Positions 18,826 to 27,208 of a stretch of 64,000 nucleotides of DNA are shown here, one piece after another. A program made the position numbers and the translations under genes. The notes beneath the pieces were generated by a model. The model had not been told where the DNA came from, searched no databases, and worked only from the letters and a program-made list of their open reading frames with translations. The DNA is from Kaistella montana (GTDB lineage: Bacteria > Bacteroidota > Bacteroidia > Flavobacteriales > Weeksellaceae): positions 1,178,001 to 1,242,000 of the forward strand of contig NZ_JANFQP010000001.1 of assembly GCF_024436175.1 (NCBI RefSeq), read 5' to 3'. How positions within the stretch are numbered: position 1 is the first letter of the stretch; each line of letters opens with the position of its first letter.

Positions 18826-19348
18826 AGAAACCGTTTTAGACCAGATTCGTTCGAGGCCGAGATTCAAAATGTACACTGAAATCAGTCGTGAAAAATATGC
18901 AGAAATCGTGAAAGAATTCCTCAACAGCCAATCGGAATATTATACTGGAAATATCAACTCCGAAACGGCAACGATTATGGTTAAAAGTGAGCACAACAAC
19001 TTTTGGAAACCCTGCTTATCCCTACGAACCGAACACGATTCCGAGGAAAACAAAACGGTAATCCGCGGAATTTTCGGACCGACAAGCGCAGTGTGGACTT
19101 TCTTCATGTTCCTTTATTTCATCGGAAGCATTCTGTGGATGGTTTTTATCACGATCTGGTTTGTAGAAAAACAAATCAAAAGCAACGATTTTCCCTGGGC
19201 GCTCACGGCATCATTTGCCACTTTATTTTTATTGGCATTAACTTATTTCGCCACTAAAATCGGGCAATACCAAGCAAGAGAAGAAATGCGAAAACTTCGT
19301 GATTTCGCTGAGAAATCTATTCTCCAATTTGAAAAACAAGAAAATTAA
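18815..19348 (+). CDS. small two-helix membrane protein of unknown function
   Basis: I do not recognise a family. The 177-residue product has a cytoplasm-like N-terminal domain of about 90 residues, two hydrophobic helices (about 92-115 and 127-150, separated by EKQIKSNDFPW), and a charged helical tail (REEMRKLRDFAEKSILQFEKQEN). It starts inside the end of the aspartyl-protease/PDZ gene (11-base overlap), so translation is probably coupled and the products may work together at the membrane. It converges with the L,D-transpeptidase gene, whose end overlaps this gene's stop codon by 4 bases. Confidence 0.75.
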   Translation: MKIEETVLDQIRSRPRFKMYTEISREKYAEIVKEFLNSQSEYYTGNINSETATIMVKSEHNNFWKPCLSLRTEHDSEENKTVIRGIFGPTSAVWTFFMFLYFIGSILWMVFITIWFVEKQIKSNDFPWALTASFATLFLLALTYFATKIGQYQAREEMRKLRDFAEKSILQFEKQEN

Positions 19349-20304
19349 GCCGCAGGTTTTACTTCCGTAGAAGTTGATGCTACAACTTCATCTCTTTTTT
19401 TCTGCTCTTCTAGAATTTTTTCAAGATGCGGATTGATAATGGAATTGAGTTCTTCCACCGAAATGTCGTTGGCTTTAGAATCTTCAATGAGCTTTTTCCA
19501 AGGTTTTTTGCCTCCCCATTGGTAATCACCGAAAACGATAACCGGTGTTCCGTTAGCTTTTACTGTAGCTCCACCTTTATTGAGAATCCAAGTATCCACC
19601 CAGCTATAAAGATATTTCGCATCGTCCATCAACAGTCTTAAACAAGAATGTGAGGCGGGGAATCCCGGCAAATCATATTGATGCCATCCAATTCCCAAAG
19701 TATTGTGAACATTAACGTTATAAGGCAATTTCCAATCACTGTCGATAGTAGAAATAGCAAGTTCTTTTTTCCAGTTGGCAAACATGAGTCCGCGTTTGGT
19801 TTGAGCCGCTTTTTTCCCCATACTTGTTGGTCCCCATTTGATTATTTTACCATTTTCGTACAACGCATACGCCTGAATAGGATAAGAGAAAAGCACCATT
19901 TTTTTCACATCTTTCAGCACATCCAATTGAGCTGGAAATGGCGAATACATCATCAAAGTTCGATCAAATTTATCGGGAATAGCGAGGGTATCAGCGCGCC
20001 ATTTATTTTTAGAATCAAGGCGGTTTAAAGCCAAAATAGTATAACGTTCCTCTTCGGAAAACTGCTTATTGAAAAATGACATCGCCGAATCTTTTTTCTT
20101 CGCAGGGAAAATCATTGAGGTATATTTAATGACAGGTTTCGGAGCTTCTGCTTTAATTACTGAATCTTTTTTTTGAAGAAGATGTTGGTCAGCGGATTGA
20201 CCAGAAATTTCATTGTCTTTTTTGCATTGAACAAGAACTGCCATCATCAAAGCGGCTAAAGCGATTCCAAATAAGGGTAAATTCTTCATTTTTTCTGCGG
20301 ACAT
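19345..20304 (-). CDS. L,D-transpeptidase (YkuD domain) lipoprotein
   Basis: YkuD enzymes cross-link peptidoglycan 3-3 or attach proteins to it in the periplasm. The reading frame is open to 20361, but the ATG at 20304 (or 20289) gives a lipoprotein signal, MKNLPLFGIALAALMMAVLVQC, with the lipidated cysteine followed by KKDN. The product from 20304 has 319 residues. The catalytic signature appears as HQYDLPGFPASHSCLRL, that is H-x(n)-S-H-S-C, against the usual SHGC. The catalytic Cys and both His are kept. The C-terminal tail is charged (EEQKKRDEVVAS...). It sits downstream of glgA on the same strand with a 98-base gap. Confidence 0.88.
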   Translation of the reverse strand: MSAEKMKNLPLFGIALAALMMAVLVQCKKDNEISGQSADQHLLQKKDSVIKAEAPKPVIKYTSMIFPAKKKDSAMSFFNKQFSEEERYTILALNRLDSKNKWRADTLAIPDKFDRTLMMYSPFPAQLDVLKDVKKMVLFSYPIQAYALYENGKIIKWGPTSMGKKAAQTKRGLMFANWKKELAISTIDSDWKLPYNVNVHNTLGIGWHQYDLPGFPASHSCLRLLMDDAKYLYSWVDTWILNKGGATVKANGTPVIVFGDYQWGGKKPWKKLIEDSKANDISVEELNSIINPHLEKILEEQKKRDEVVASTSTEVKPAA

Positions 20305-20402
20305 ATTTTTTTCGTTTCCAATGAACTTTGCAAGAATAATACCACAAATAAAGCATTTCAAGAACTTTACAAAACTTTAATCAATGAAAATCTTCAGTAC
20401 AA

Positions 20403-21809
20403 CTACCCGCGATACATTTCCATATATTTCTCGGCAGATTTTTCCCAAGAGAAATTGAAACTCATATTCGATTGAACCAGACTTTCCATCAGCTCTTCTT
20501 GTCGGTAAACAAACAGCGCCCGATGCATCGCATGAACCGCATCATCAGCTGTTGCAGCGCCAAAATTAATTCCGCTTCCACGTGTTGATAAATCCTCCAC
20601 TGTATCGCGCAAACCACCTGTATATCTCACAATTGGAATGGTTCCGTAGCGCATTGCATACATTTGGTTGAGTCCGCAAGGTTCCACTCGTGAAGGCATC
20701 AGCAAGAAATCGGAAGAAGCATAAATTTTATGAGAAAGATATTCTTTGTACCCCAAATCGAGTGCGAAATTGGAGAAAGAAGCATTGAGATGACTCAATT
20801 CATGTTCGATATGCGGATCGCCAGAACCCAAAACCATAATGTTGATGGCTCCATAAGTTTGTTGGATGCTTTTCCAAACAATTTCCGGGAGCAAATCAGC
20901 ACCCTTCTCCCCAGCAAAACGACCAATAAAACTAAACAAAGGCAAATCTTCATTCAAGCCGTATTCTTTGCAAATCTCTTTTTTATTTTTAAGTTTTCCT
21001 TTTTGAGCCGTTTTTTTATGATAATGAAAATCCAGGAAAGGATCGGTGGCAGGATCCCAAACTTCAGCATCAATTCCGTTGATAATTCCGTAAGCTTTGT
21101 TTCTTTCATGATTCACAAGGCCTTCCAAACCACGGAAACTTTGGAGCAATTCATTTAAATACCCTTCAGAAACGGCATTGAAAGCGTGACAACATTTGAT
21201 CATCGATGCCAAAGGATTGATGTAGCCGTCCCAATCGAGAAGGCCCCAGTTTTCACCATAAAACCAAGGCATATAGCTGGTCATTTCCCAACTCATTTGC
21301 CCTTGATATTCGCCATTATGGATGGTTCCTACCGTTTTCACGCCTTTCAAGAAACTGAATTCCGGGCAATGTTCAATCATAAACGGCACTAAACCGGTGT
21401 GATAATCGTGGCAATGCAAAATATCTGGACGAATTTCCATCGCAGTAAGCCAATGCAAAACACCATGTTGAAACGCCAAAAACTGCTGACTTTCATCCCA
21501 ATATCCGTACGGATTATCGCGATCTAAAAGCCCAGGAATCTTCACCAAATACAAATCGAAGCCCAAAACTTTCGAGCGCTCTTTCATCACCTGAACCTGA
21601 AACATTTGGCGGCTTTGGTGAATCCAACCATCAAAAACAATTTCGAAACTGTGTTCATGCACAAAAGGTTTGTTGTACCAAGGCATAATCACGCTGGCTT
21701 CGACGCCTTCAATTTTATTGAGATATTTCGGTAAAGCTCCCACCACATCAGCAAGACCGCCGACTTTTGCAACAGGATAACATTCGATGGAAAGGTTGAA
21801 AATTTTCAT
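20403..21809 (-). CDS. glgA: glycogen synthase (GT5)
   Basis: GlgA extends alpha-1,4-glucan from ADP- or UDP-glucose in the cytoplasm. The 468-residue protein has the N-terminal substrate-binding loop KVGGLADVVGALPKYL (residues 15-30) and the GT-B fold. The second half has FIGRFAGEKGADLLPE (phosphate-binding GR) and the E-x7-E region in SRVEPCGLNQMYAMRYG. A full-length enzyme is expected. It is followed by an L,D-transpeptidase gene and preceded 39 bases away by glgB, so glgB-glgA forms an operon. No glgC (ADP-glucose pyrophosphorylase) is present in the window, so the sugar donor cannot be inferred here. Confidence 0.95.
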   Translation of the reverse strand: MKIFNLSIECYPVAKVGGLADVVGALPKYLNKIEGVEASVIMPWYNKPFVHEHSFEIVFDGWIHQSRQMFQVQVMKERSKVLGFDLYLVKIPGLLDRDNPYGYWDESQQFLAFQHGVLHWLTAMEIRPDILHCHDYHTGLVPFMIEHCPEFSFLKGVKTVGTIHNGEYQGQMSWEMTSYMPWFYGENWGLLDWDGYINPLASMIKCCHAFNAVSEGYLNELLQSFRGLEGLVNHERNKAYGIINGIDAEVWDPATDPFLDFHYHKKTAQKGKLKNKKEICKEYGLNEDLPLFSFIGRFAGEKGADLLPEIVWKSIQQTYGAINIMVLGSGDPHIEHELSHLNASFSNFALDLGYKEYLSHKIYASSDFLLMPSRVEPCGLNQMYAMRYGTIPIVRYTGGLRDTVEDLSTRGSGINFGAATADDAVHAMHRALFVYRQEELMESLVQSNMSFNFSWEKSAEKYMEMYRG

Positions 21810-21848
21810 TCTAAAGGATTGCAGTTTGGGATGAAATTTAAAATTGAA

Positions 21849-23813
21849 TTAATCTTTTGTCGGTAAAACGTCTTTGGTTTCGATATTTTTCTTCGATTTT
21901 CTTTTGACCGTTTTTTTCTGTTTCAGCACTACGCCTGCAAGTGGCGGTAATTTCAGAATAATAGCATTTGGTCGGTACATCCATTCATCATCTTCTTCAT
22001 CTACAATTTCAGCAATGACACCGCTTCCGCCGTATTTTTTATCATCAGAATTGAAAATCACTTCCCAATTTGTGCCTTCATTAACGCCAATCTTATAATC
22101 GAAAACCCTTGGTGTAAGGTTTAAAACCGTCATCGTCACTTCGTTTTCATCTTTACCTTTTCTTAGATAAATGTAAATGGAGTTTGCATCATCATTGGCT
22201 TCTACCCATTCAAAGCCGTGGCAATTGAACTGATTTTCATAAAAAGAAGGCTCACTGGTGTATAAATAATTCAGATCGCTCACAAAAGTTTGCAATCCTT
22301 TATGAATCGGATATTGCAATAAATGCCAGTCTAGACTTTGTTTGAAATTCCATTCATTGGTTTGTGCAAATTCGTCTCCCATGAACAAGAGTTTGGTTCC
22401 CGGATGGGTAAACATGTAAGTATAAAGCGCGCGCAGATTGGCAAATTTCTGCCATTCGTCGCCCGGCATTTTGAAGATTAAACTCGATTTTCCGTGTACA
22501 ACCTCATCATGCGAAAGCGGCATCATATAATTTTCGTTATACATATACATCGATGCAAATGTGAGTTTGTGATGATGATATTTTCTGCCGATTGGATCTT
22601 CTTTGAAATATTTCAAGGTATCGTGCATCCAGCCCATCATCCATTTCATTCCGAATCCTACTCCACCATCGTGTACAGGTTTGGTAAGCATCGGGAAATC
22701 TGAACTTTCTTCAGCGATGGTGATGATATCTGGAAAATGTTTGTACACTGCGGTATTAAATTCCTGCAAAAACTGCTTGGCTTCTAAATTCACATTTCCA
22801 CCATAAATATTCGGTTCCCATTCGCCTTCGTTTCGGGAATAATCCAAATGAAGCATAGAAGTTACAGCATCTACGCGCAACCCATCTGCATGATATCGAT
22901 CGAGCCAAAACATTGCATTTGAAATCAAAAAAGAGCGCACTTCCGGTCTTCCGTAGTTGAAAATATGCGATTTCCAGTCAGGGTGAAATCCTTTTCTCGG
23001 ATCTTCATGCTCATAAAGATAAGTTCCATCGAAAAAATGCAATCCGTTGGCATCACCCGGAAAATGCGACGGCACCCAATCGAGGATGACACCAATTCCG
23101 TTTTGGTGAAGTTCATCAATAAGAAACATTAAATCCTGTGGCGCTCCGAAACGTGATGTAGCAGCGAAAAATCCGGTCACTTGATACCCCCAACTCGGAT
23201 CATAAGGATATTCCATCACCGGCATAAATTCCACATGAGTGAAATTCATTTCTTTTAAATAAGGAACTAATCGTTCGGCAATTTCGCGGTAACTGAAAAA
23301 CCGATCAGGATAGTCCACGCCGCGCATCCAGGAACCCAAATGCACCTCGTAAACAGACATTGGAGCCTCCAAACTGTTCTTTTTGAAGCGTTCTTTCATC
23401 CAGTTTTTGTCGTTCCATTCGTACCAAGTGGTTGAAATCACCGAACTTGCTTGTACATTTTGCTCCCAACTCAAGGCAAAAGGATCGCCTTTTTCCAGCA
23501 GCACTCCGGTATTGGTTCGGATGGCATATTTGTAAATATTTCCCCAATTTAACCCTGAAATAAAACCTTCCCAAATCCCGGATTCGTCCCATCTCGGGTA
23601 GAGTTTATGTGATTCGGAATGCCAATTATTGAAATTCCCCACCACGGAAACTTCTTTCGCATGAGGAGCCCAAACGGCAAAGTAAACGCCTTTTTTTCCT
23701 TCAACTTCCACAGTGTGGGAGCCGAATTTATCGTAGAGTTGGTAATGTTTTCCTTCGCGGAAAAGGTAGATATCGTCGTCTGTAAACAGCGAATAAGGAA
23801 TGACTTTTTCCAT
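21849..23813 (-). CDS. glgB: 1,4-alpha-glucan branching enzyme (GH13)
   Basis: GlgB makes alpha-1,6 branches in glycogen by cutting and re-joining alpha-1,4 chains. The 654-residue protein has an N-terminal CBM48-like domain (about residues 25-115, with FAVWAPHAKEVSVVGNFNNW), a GH13 barrel, and a C-terminal all-beta domain. Barrel motifs are DWVPSHFP (region I), GLRVDAVTSM (region II, nucleophile D), TIAEESSDFP (region III, acid E) and MPLSHDEVVHGK (region IV). The C-terminus ends in a basic tail (KQKKTVKRKSKKN). It has a TATATTTG box 61 bases upstream and leads the glgB-glgA operon. Confidence 0.96.
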   Translation of the reverse strand: MEKVIPYSLFTDDDIYLFREGKHYQLYDKFGSHTVEVEGKKGVYFAVWAPHAKEVSVVGNFNNWHSESHKLYPRWDESGIWEGFISGLNWGNIYKYAIRTNTGVLLEKGDPFALSWEQNVQASSVISTTWYEWNDKNWMKERFKKNSLEAPMSVYEVHLGSWMRGVDYPDRFFSYREIAERLVPYLKEMNFTHVEFMPVMEYPYDPSWGYQVTGFFAATSRFGAPQDLMFLIDELHQNGIGVILDWVPSHFPGDANGLHFFDGTYLYEHEDPRKGFHPDWKSHIFNYGRPEVRSFLISNAMFWLDRYHADGLRVDAVTSMLHLDYSRNEGEWEPNIYGGNVNLEAKQFLQEFNTAVYKHFPDIITIAEESSDFPMLTKPVHDGGVGFGMKWMMGWMHDTLKYFKEDPIGRKYHHHKLTFASMYMYNENYMMPLSHDEVVHGKSSLIFKMPGDEWQKFANLRALYTYMFTHPGTKLLFMGDEFAQTNEWNFKQSLDWHLLQYPIHKGLQTFVSDLNYLYTSEPSFYENQFNCHGFEWVEANDDANSIYIYLRKGKDENEVTMTVLNLTPRVFDYKIGVNEGTNWEVIFNSDDKKYGGSGVIAEIVDEEDDEWMYRPNAIILKLPPLAGVVLKQKKTVKRKSKKNIETKDVLPTKD

Positions 23814-23874
23814 GGTGACGGAATTTTCTGAATGGTTATTTTAAAGGCCTTTTAATCATAGCCTATTGTCTCAC

Positions 23875-23882
23875 CAAATATA
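23875..23882 (-). promoter_or_regulatory. -7 promoter box of the glgB-glgA operon
   Basis: TATATTTG on the minus strand matches TAnnTTTG and lies 61 bases before the glgB ATG. Confidence 0.4.
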
Positions 23883-23973
23883 TTTAAAATTCAGGGAAAA
23901 ATGTGTTAAATCTTAAATAAAAACACATCAACAATTTTACAAATAGAAACTTCAGTATTTTCTGCACAAAAAA

Positions 23974-24010
23974 TCCCGTTTATTCTGCATTTTCAACAGT
24001 GTAAACGGGA
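23974..24010 (-). terminator. rho-independent terminator after the 24034 gene
   Basis: A 9-bp inverted repeat (tcccgttta / taaacggga) has a run of A on its left that reads as U on the minus strand. It lies 24 bases after the stop of the 24034-24504 gene. Confidence 0.75.
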
Positions 24011-24033
24011 ATTTAAACAATTTAAATTATAGG

Positions 24034-24504
24034 TTAATCTTCTTTCGCAGAAGGTACTTTCACCGCAAGTTCATAAAGGTTTCCACGCATGAGAAACTTG
24101 ATTCTTTCTCTAGTGGTCACGGTGTTCACTTCTCCGTTTTTCATGATGATGATTCGGTCGCCTTGAGCGATATTCTGGTCAGCAAGCCAATCTTCGGGAG
24201 CCACATCATTTTCTTTTTCTTTCATATCCTCCAAAATCGTTTCGGCCAATTCTTGGAAACGTTCATCGTAGGAATATAATACCTGATATTCAGGATCGAG
24301 ACCTACTTTAAAGGTTTTCTTTTCGGCGATTAGGTTTCCGGTAGTATTGGGCATTGGATTATCTGAACCATCGGTAAATCCTACTTCGATCAATTCACCA
24401 TTATTGGCTGATGCATAATCAACCACGTCTTGATAGGTTTCAAAATTGGTTACTACTATGTAATTTTCATACTGGTATTCTTGAAGTCTTTCTGTATTTT
24501 CCAT
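24034..24504 (-). CDS. hypothetical protein, no recognised domain
   Basis: I do not recognise this 156-residue cytoplasmic protein. It is acidic, with a start rich in Tyr/Asn/Val (YENYIVVTNFETYQDVVDYA), a central NPMPNTTGN segment and a helical stretch (YDERFQELAETILEDMKEKEND). The C-terminal GDRIIIMKNGEVNTVTTRERIKFL may form a small beta-rich domain. It has no signal peptide or membrane segment. It follows the 24531 membrane-protein gene by 26 bases on the same strand, so the two are probably cotranscribed. It ends in a hairpin terminator. Confidence 0.7.
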   Translation of the reverse strand: MENTERLQEYQYENYIVVTNFETYQDVVDYASANNGELIEVGFTDGSDNPMPNTTGNLIAEKKTFKVGLDPEYQVLYSYDERFQELAETILEDMKEKENDVAPEDWLADQNIAQGDRIIIMKNGEVNTVTTRERIKFLMRGNLYELAVKVPSAKED

Positions 24505-24530
24505 TGTTTATTTTTTTATGATTTATTGAA

Positions 24531-24935
24531 TTATTTTGATTCTTCTTTTACTTCCTGCCATTCATTATCTTTCAATTTAGCTTCTATTCTTTCTACTTTC
24601 AAGCTTTGTCTTAAATAAGCGAACAAACTCATGTAAACATTGGCAATAAAAACGATGATGAAAAATGCCACCAAATATCCTCGCCAATCCTCAAAAAACA
24701 TGCTGAAACCGGTAAGCCACAGAAAAAAAAGCGTCACATAATGGCTGAAACAGTATTCACAGGTAAAAAGATAAAAGAACTTCCGTTGGTACAACTTGCT
24801 GCAATTTTTGGATTTCTCAACACAAAATTCCCGTGGTTCCCTGAAAATTTCCTCGTGAGTGACCGTCCATGCAATACACGCAACCGGTATTGCTACAATG
24901 AATAACCTAAACAGCTGCTCTGCAAGTGCCATCAT
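24531..24935 (-). CDS. small membrane protein with CxxC motif (DUF1360-like), hypothetical
   Basis: The 134-residue product has an N-terminal membrane segment (about residues 8-25), a Cys-containing loop (EKSKNCSKLYQ followed by FTCEYCFSHY), and two or three further membrane segments (about 63-80 and 86-106). The CEYCFSH arrangement beside a transmembrane helix resembles the DUF1360 family, which I infer only by pattern. The ATG at 24935 or the next codon may be the start. The gene is divergent from the zinc-type ATPase, 92 bases away, and is followed by the 24034 gene. The function is unknown, and metal or redox roles would be guesswork. Confidence 0.62.
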   Translation of the reverse strand: MMALAEQLFRLFIVAIPVACIAWTVTHEEIFREPREFCVEKSKNCSKLYQRKFFYLFTCEYCFSHYVTLFFLWLTGFSMFFEDWRGYLVAFFIIVFIANVYMSLFAYLRQSLKVERIEAKLKDNEWQEVKEESK

Positions 24936-24961
24936 GAATTTATTATTTTCAATATCAACTT

Positions 24962-24969
24962 CAAAAGTA
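24962..24969 (-). promoter_or_regulatory. -7 promoter box of the 24935-24034 operon
   Basis: TACTTTTG on the minus strand is a perfect TAnnTTTG match 26 bases before the membrane-protein start. Confidence 0.45.
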
Positions 24970-24999
24970 ATGCCAGCGAAAGTATTGGTGCTGAATTTG

Positions 25000-25007
25000 T
25001 ATATTTG
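25000..25007 (+). promoter_or_regulatory. -7 promoter box of the P-type ATPase gene
   Basis: TATATTTG on the plus strand lies 20 bases before the ATPase ATG. It is arranged back-to-back with the minus-strand box at 24962. Confidence 0.5.
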
Positions 25008-25027
25008 AAAAGATAATTCTATAAAAT

Positions 25028-27019
25028 ATGTCTAAAGAATGTTGCAGTACTGACAAAAAACCGTCAAAAACAAAGCATGTTTCATCAGATCATGAACATC
25101 ACGAAAACGAAGGACACAATCATAGCCATTCCCACGAAAATGATGAAAGAACGACCTTTCAGATGTTTCTTCCCGCATTGATTTCTTTTGCATTGTTGCT
25201 TATCGGAATTGCATTTGATTATCTTATCAAACCTTCATGGTTTAGTGGATGGCCTCGTTTTGCACTTTATCTTTTAGCCTATATTCCTGTAGGATTTCCA
25301 GTGATAAAAGAAGCTTTTTTAAGCATTAAAAACGGTGATTTTTTCTCAGAATTTCTTCTGATGACGATTGCAACGGTGGGCGCATTTGCGATCGGAGAAT
25401 ATCCGGAAGGCGTTGCGGTAATGCTTTTTTATTCCGTAGGTGAAGTTTTCCAGACGATGGCGGTGCAAAAAGCGCAACTCAACATTAAAACTTTGCTCGA
25501 TCAGCGACCCGATGAAATCACGATATTGGAAAACAATATTCCCACAATTTTAAAGGCCGAAAAAGCAGAAATCGGACAAATAATTCAGCTAAAACCAGGC
25601 GAAAAACTTGCGCTGGATGGCGAACTTATTTCGGAAACCGCAGCTTTCAACACCGCAGCTTTAACCGGAGAAAGCAAACCAGATTCCCTGAAAAAAGGCG
25701 ATCCTGTTTTGGCAGGAATGATCAATTTGAACACCATTTCCCTTGTGAAAATCAACACGCTTTATCAGGATTCTAAATTGTCGAAAATTCTTCAGTTGGT
25801 TCAAAACGCAAGTTCCCAAAAAGCAAAAACCGAACTTTTCATCCGAAAATTTGCTAAAATCTACACGCCGATTGTAGTTTTTCTGGCTATTGGAATTTGC
25901 CTTCTTCCCTACTTTTTTGTTGCAAATTATGAGTTCCGCGACTGGCTTTATCGCGCTTTGGTGTTTCTGGTAATTTCTTGTCCTTGTGCTTTGGTGATTT
26001 CTATTCCGCTTGGTTATTTTGGTGGAATTGGAGCCGGAAGCAAAAACGGAATTTTATTTAAAGGAAGCAACTTTCTGGATATTTTAGCCAATATTCAAAA
26101 TCTGGTGATGGATAAAACCGGAACGATGACTGAAGGTGTTTTTAAAGTTCAGGAAGCATTTATTGAAAAAGATTTTAATCAGCAGGAAATTCTTCAATAT
26201 TTGAATGTTTTGGAAAGCAAATCTACCCATCCAATTGCTATTGCAGTTCATGAATTCGTAGGTGAAATCGACCATGCTATTGTTGTTGAAAATCTCGAAG
26301 AAATTGCCGGTCATGGACTGAAAGGAAACATTAATGGAAAAGAATTTCTCGCCGGAAACTTCAAACTGATGGAAAAGTTTAATATTCAGCATCAAATCAA
26401 TCATACTGCGGTTTCCGACACCGTAATTGCGATGGCTTATGATGGTAAATTCGCTGGATATCTCACCATTTCAGACCAAATTAAAGAAGACGCTGCACAA
26501 ACAGTGGCTGAACTGAAAAAATTAGGAATTAAAACCACAATGTTAAGCGGTGACAAATCTTCTGTAGTAATGGAAGTTGCCAAAAAACTTGGAATTACCA
26601 ATGCTTTCGGAGACCTTCTCCCAGAAGATAAAGTCAACAAGATGAAAGAAATGAAAGCCCGAAATGAAAGCGTGGCATTTGTTGGTGATGGCGTAAATGA
26701 CGCTCCTGTAGTCGCTTTGAGCGATGTGGGAATGGCGATGGGCGGACTCGGAAGCGATGCCACCGTAGAAACTGCCGATGTTGTGATTCAGGATGATAAA
26801 CCCTCGAAAATTCCGATGGCAATAAGAATTGGAAAAGAAACAAAAAAAATCGTTTGGCAAAATATAATACTTGCATTTAGCGTAAAAGCAGTAGTTCTCA
26901 TTCTTGGAGCTGGAGGTTTGGCCACGATGTGGGAAGCGGTTTTTGCGGATGTTGGCGTAGCACTTTTGGCCATTCTCAATGCCGTTCGGATTCAGAATAT
27001 GAATTTCTCTAAAAAATAA
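25028..27019 (+). CDS. heavy-metal P1B-type ATPase, Zn/Cd/Pb class
   Basis: This inner-membrane pump probably exports zinc, cadmium or lead. The 663-residue product lacks the usual N-terminal HMA domain and instead starts with a Cys/His-rich tail (ECCSTDK, then HEHHENEGHNHSHSHEN, residues 4-37). Family motifs are ALTGES (actuator, about 211-216), CPC at 318-320 in the transmembrane metal site, DKTGTMT with phosphorylated D362, HP in the THPIAIAV loop and GDGVNDAP. An acidic residue in the last helices (FADVGVALLAILN) fits the Zn-type (P1B-2, ZntA/CadA) subclass. No copper-type features were seen. It is divergent from two unknown genes. Confidence 0.93.
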   Translation: MSKECCSTDKKPSKTKHVSSDHEHHENEGHNHSHSHENDERTTFQMFLPALISFALLLIGIAFDYLIKPSWFSGWPRFALYLLAYIPVGFPVIKEAFLSIKNGDFFSEFLLMTIATVGAFAIGEYPEGVAVMLFYSVGEVFQTMAVQKAQLNIKTLLDQRPDEITILENNIPTILKAEKAEIGQIIQLKPGEKLALDGELISETAAFNTAALTGESKPDSLKKGDPVLAGMINLNTISLVKINTLYQDSKLSKILQLVQNASSQKAKTELFIRKFAKIYTPIVVFLAIGICLLPYFFVANYEFRDWLYRALVFLVISCPCALVISIPLGYFGGIGAGSKNGILFKGSNFLDILANIQNLVMDKTGTMTEGVFKVQEAFIEKDFNQQEILQYLNVLESKSTHPIAIAVHEFVGEIDHAIVVENLEEIAGHGLKGNINGKEFLAGNFKLMEKFNIQHQINHTAVSDTVIAMAYDGKFAGYLTISDQIKEDAAQTVAELKKLGIKTTMLSGDKSSVVMEVAKKLGITNAFGDLLPEDKVNKMKEMKARNESVAFVGDGVNDAPVVALSDVGMAMGGLGSDATVETADVVIQDDKPSKIPMAIRIGKETKKIVWQNIILAFSVKAVVLILGAGGLATMWEAVFADVGVALLAILNAVRIQNMNFSKK

Positions 27020-27208
27020 TAGATTTTCAAACAAAATAAGTTTCTAAACAAGCCGAATTCGCTTCAGTTTTCATTTAAAGATGAAGTGTTTACAAGCATT
27101 TTTTAATTTCATTGATTCGATAGGATTCAAAGCTTGTTTCGGGTGATTCTACTTGCTTCCAATATTTGTTTCCTAAAAATTCCTTACTTTTAAGGCAAAT
27201 TTTAAAAA

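Noticed and set aside
20305-20361. Longer N-terminus of the L,D-transpeptidase
   Set aside because: It would put 19 residues with cysteines before a clean lipoprotein signal; later starts fit better.
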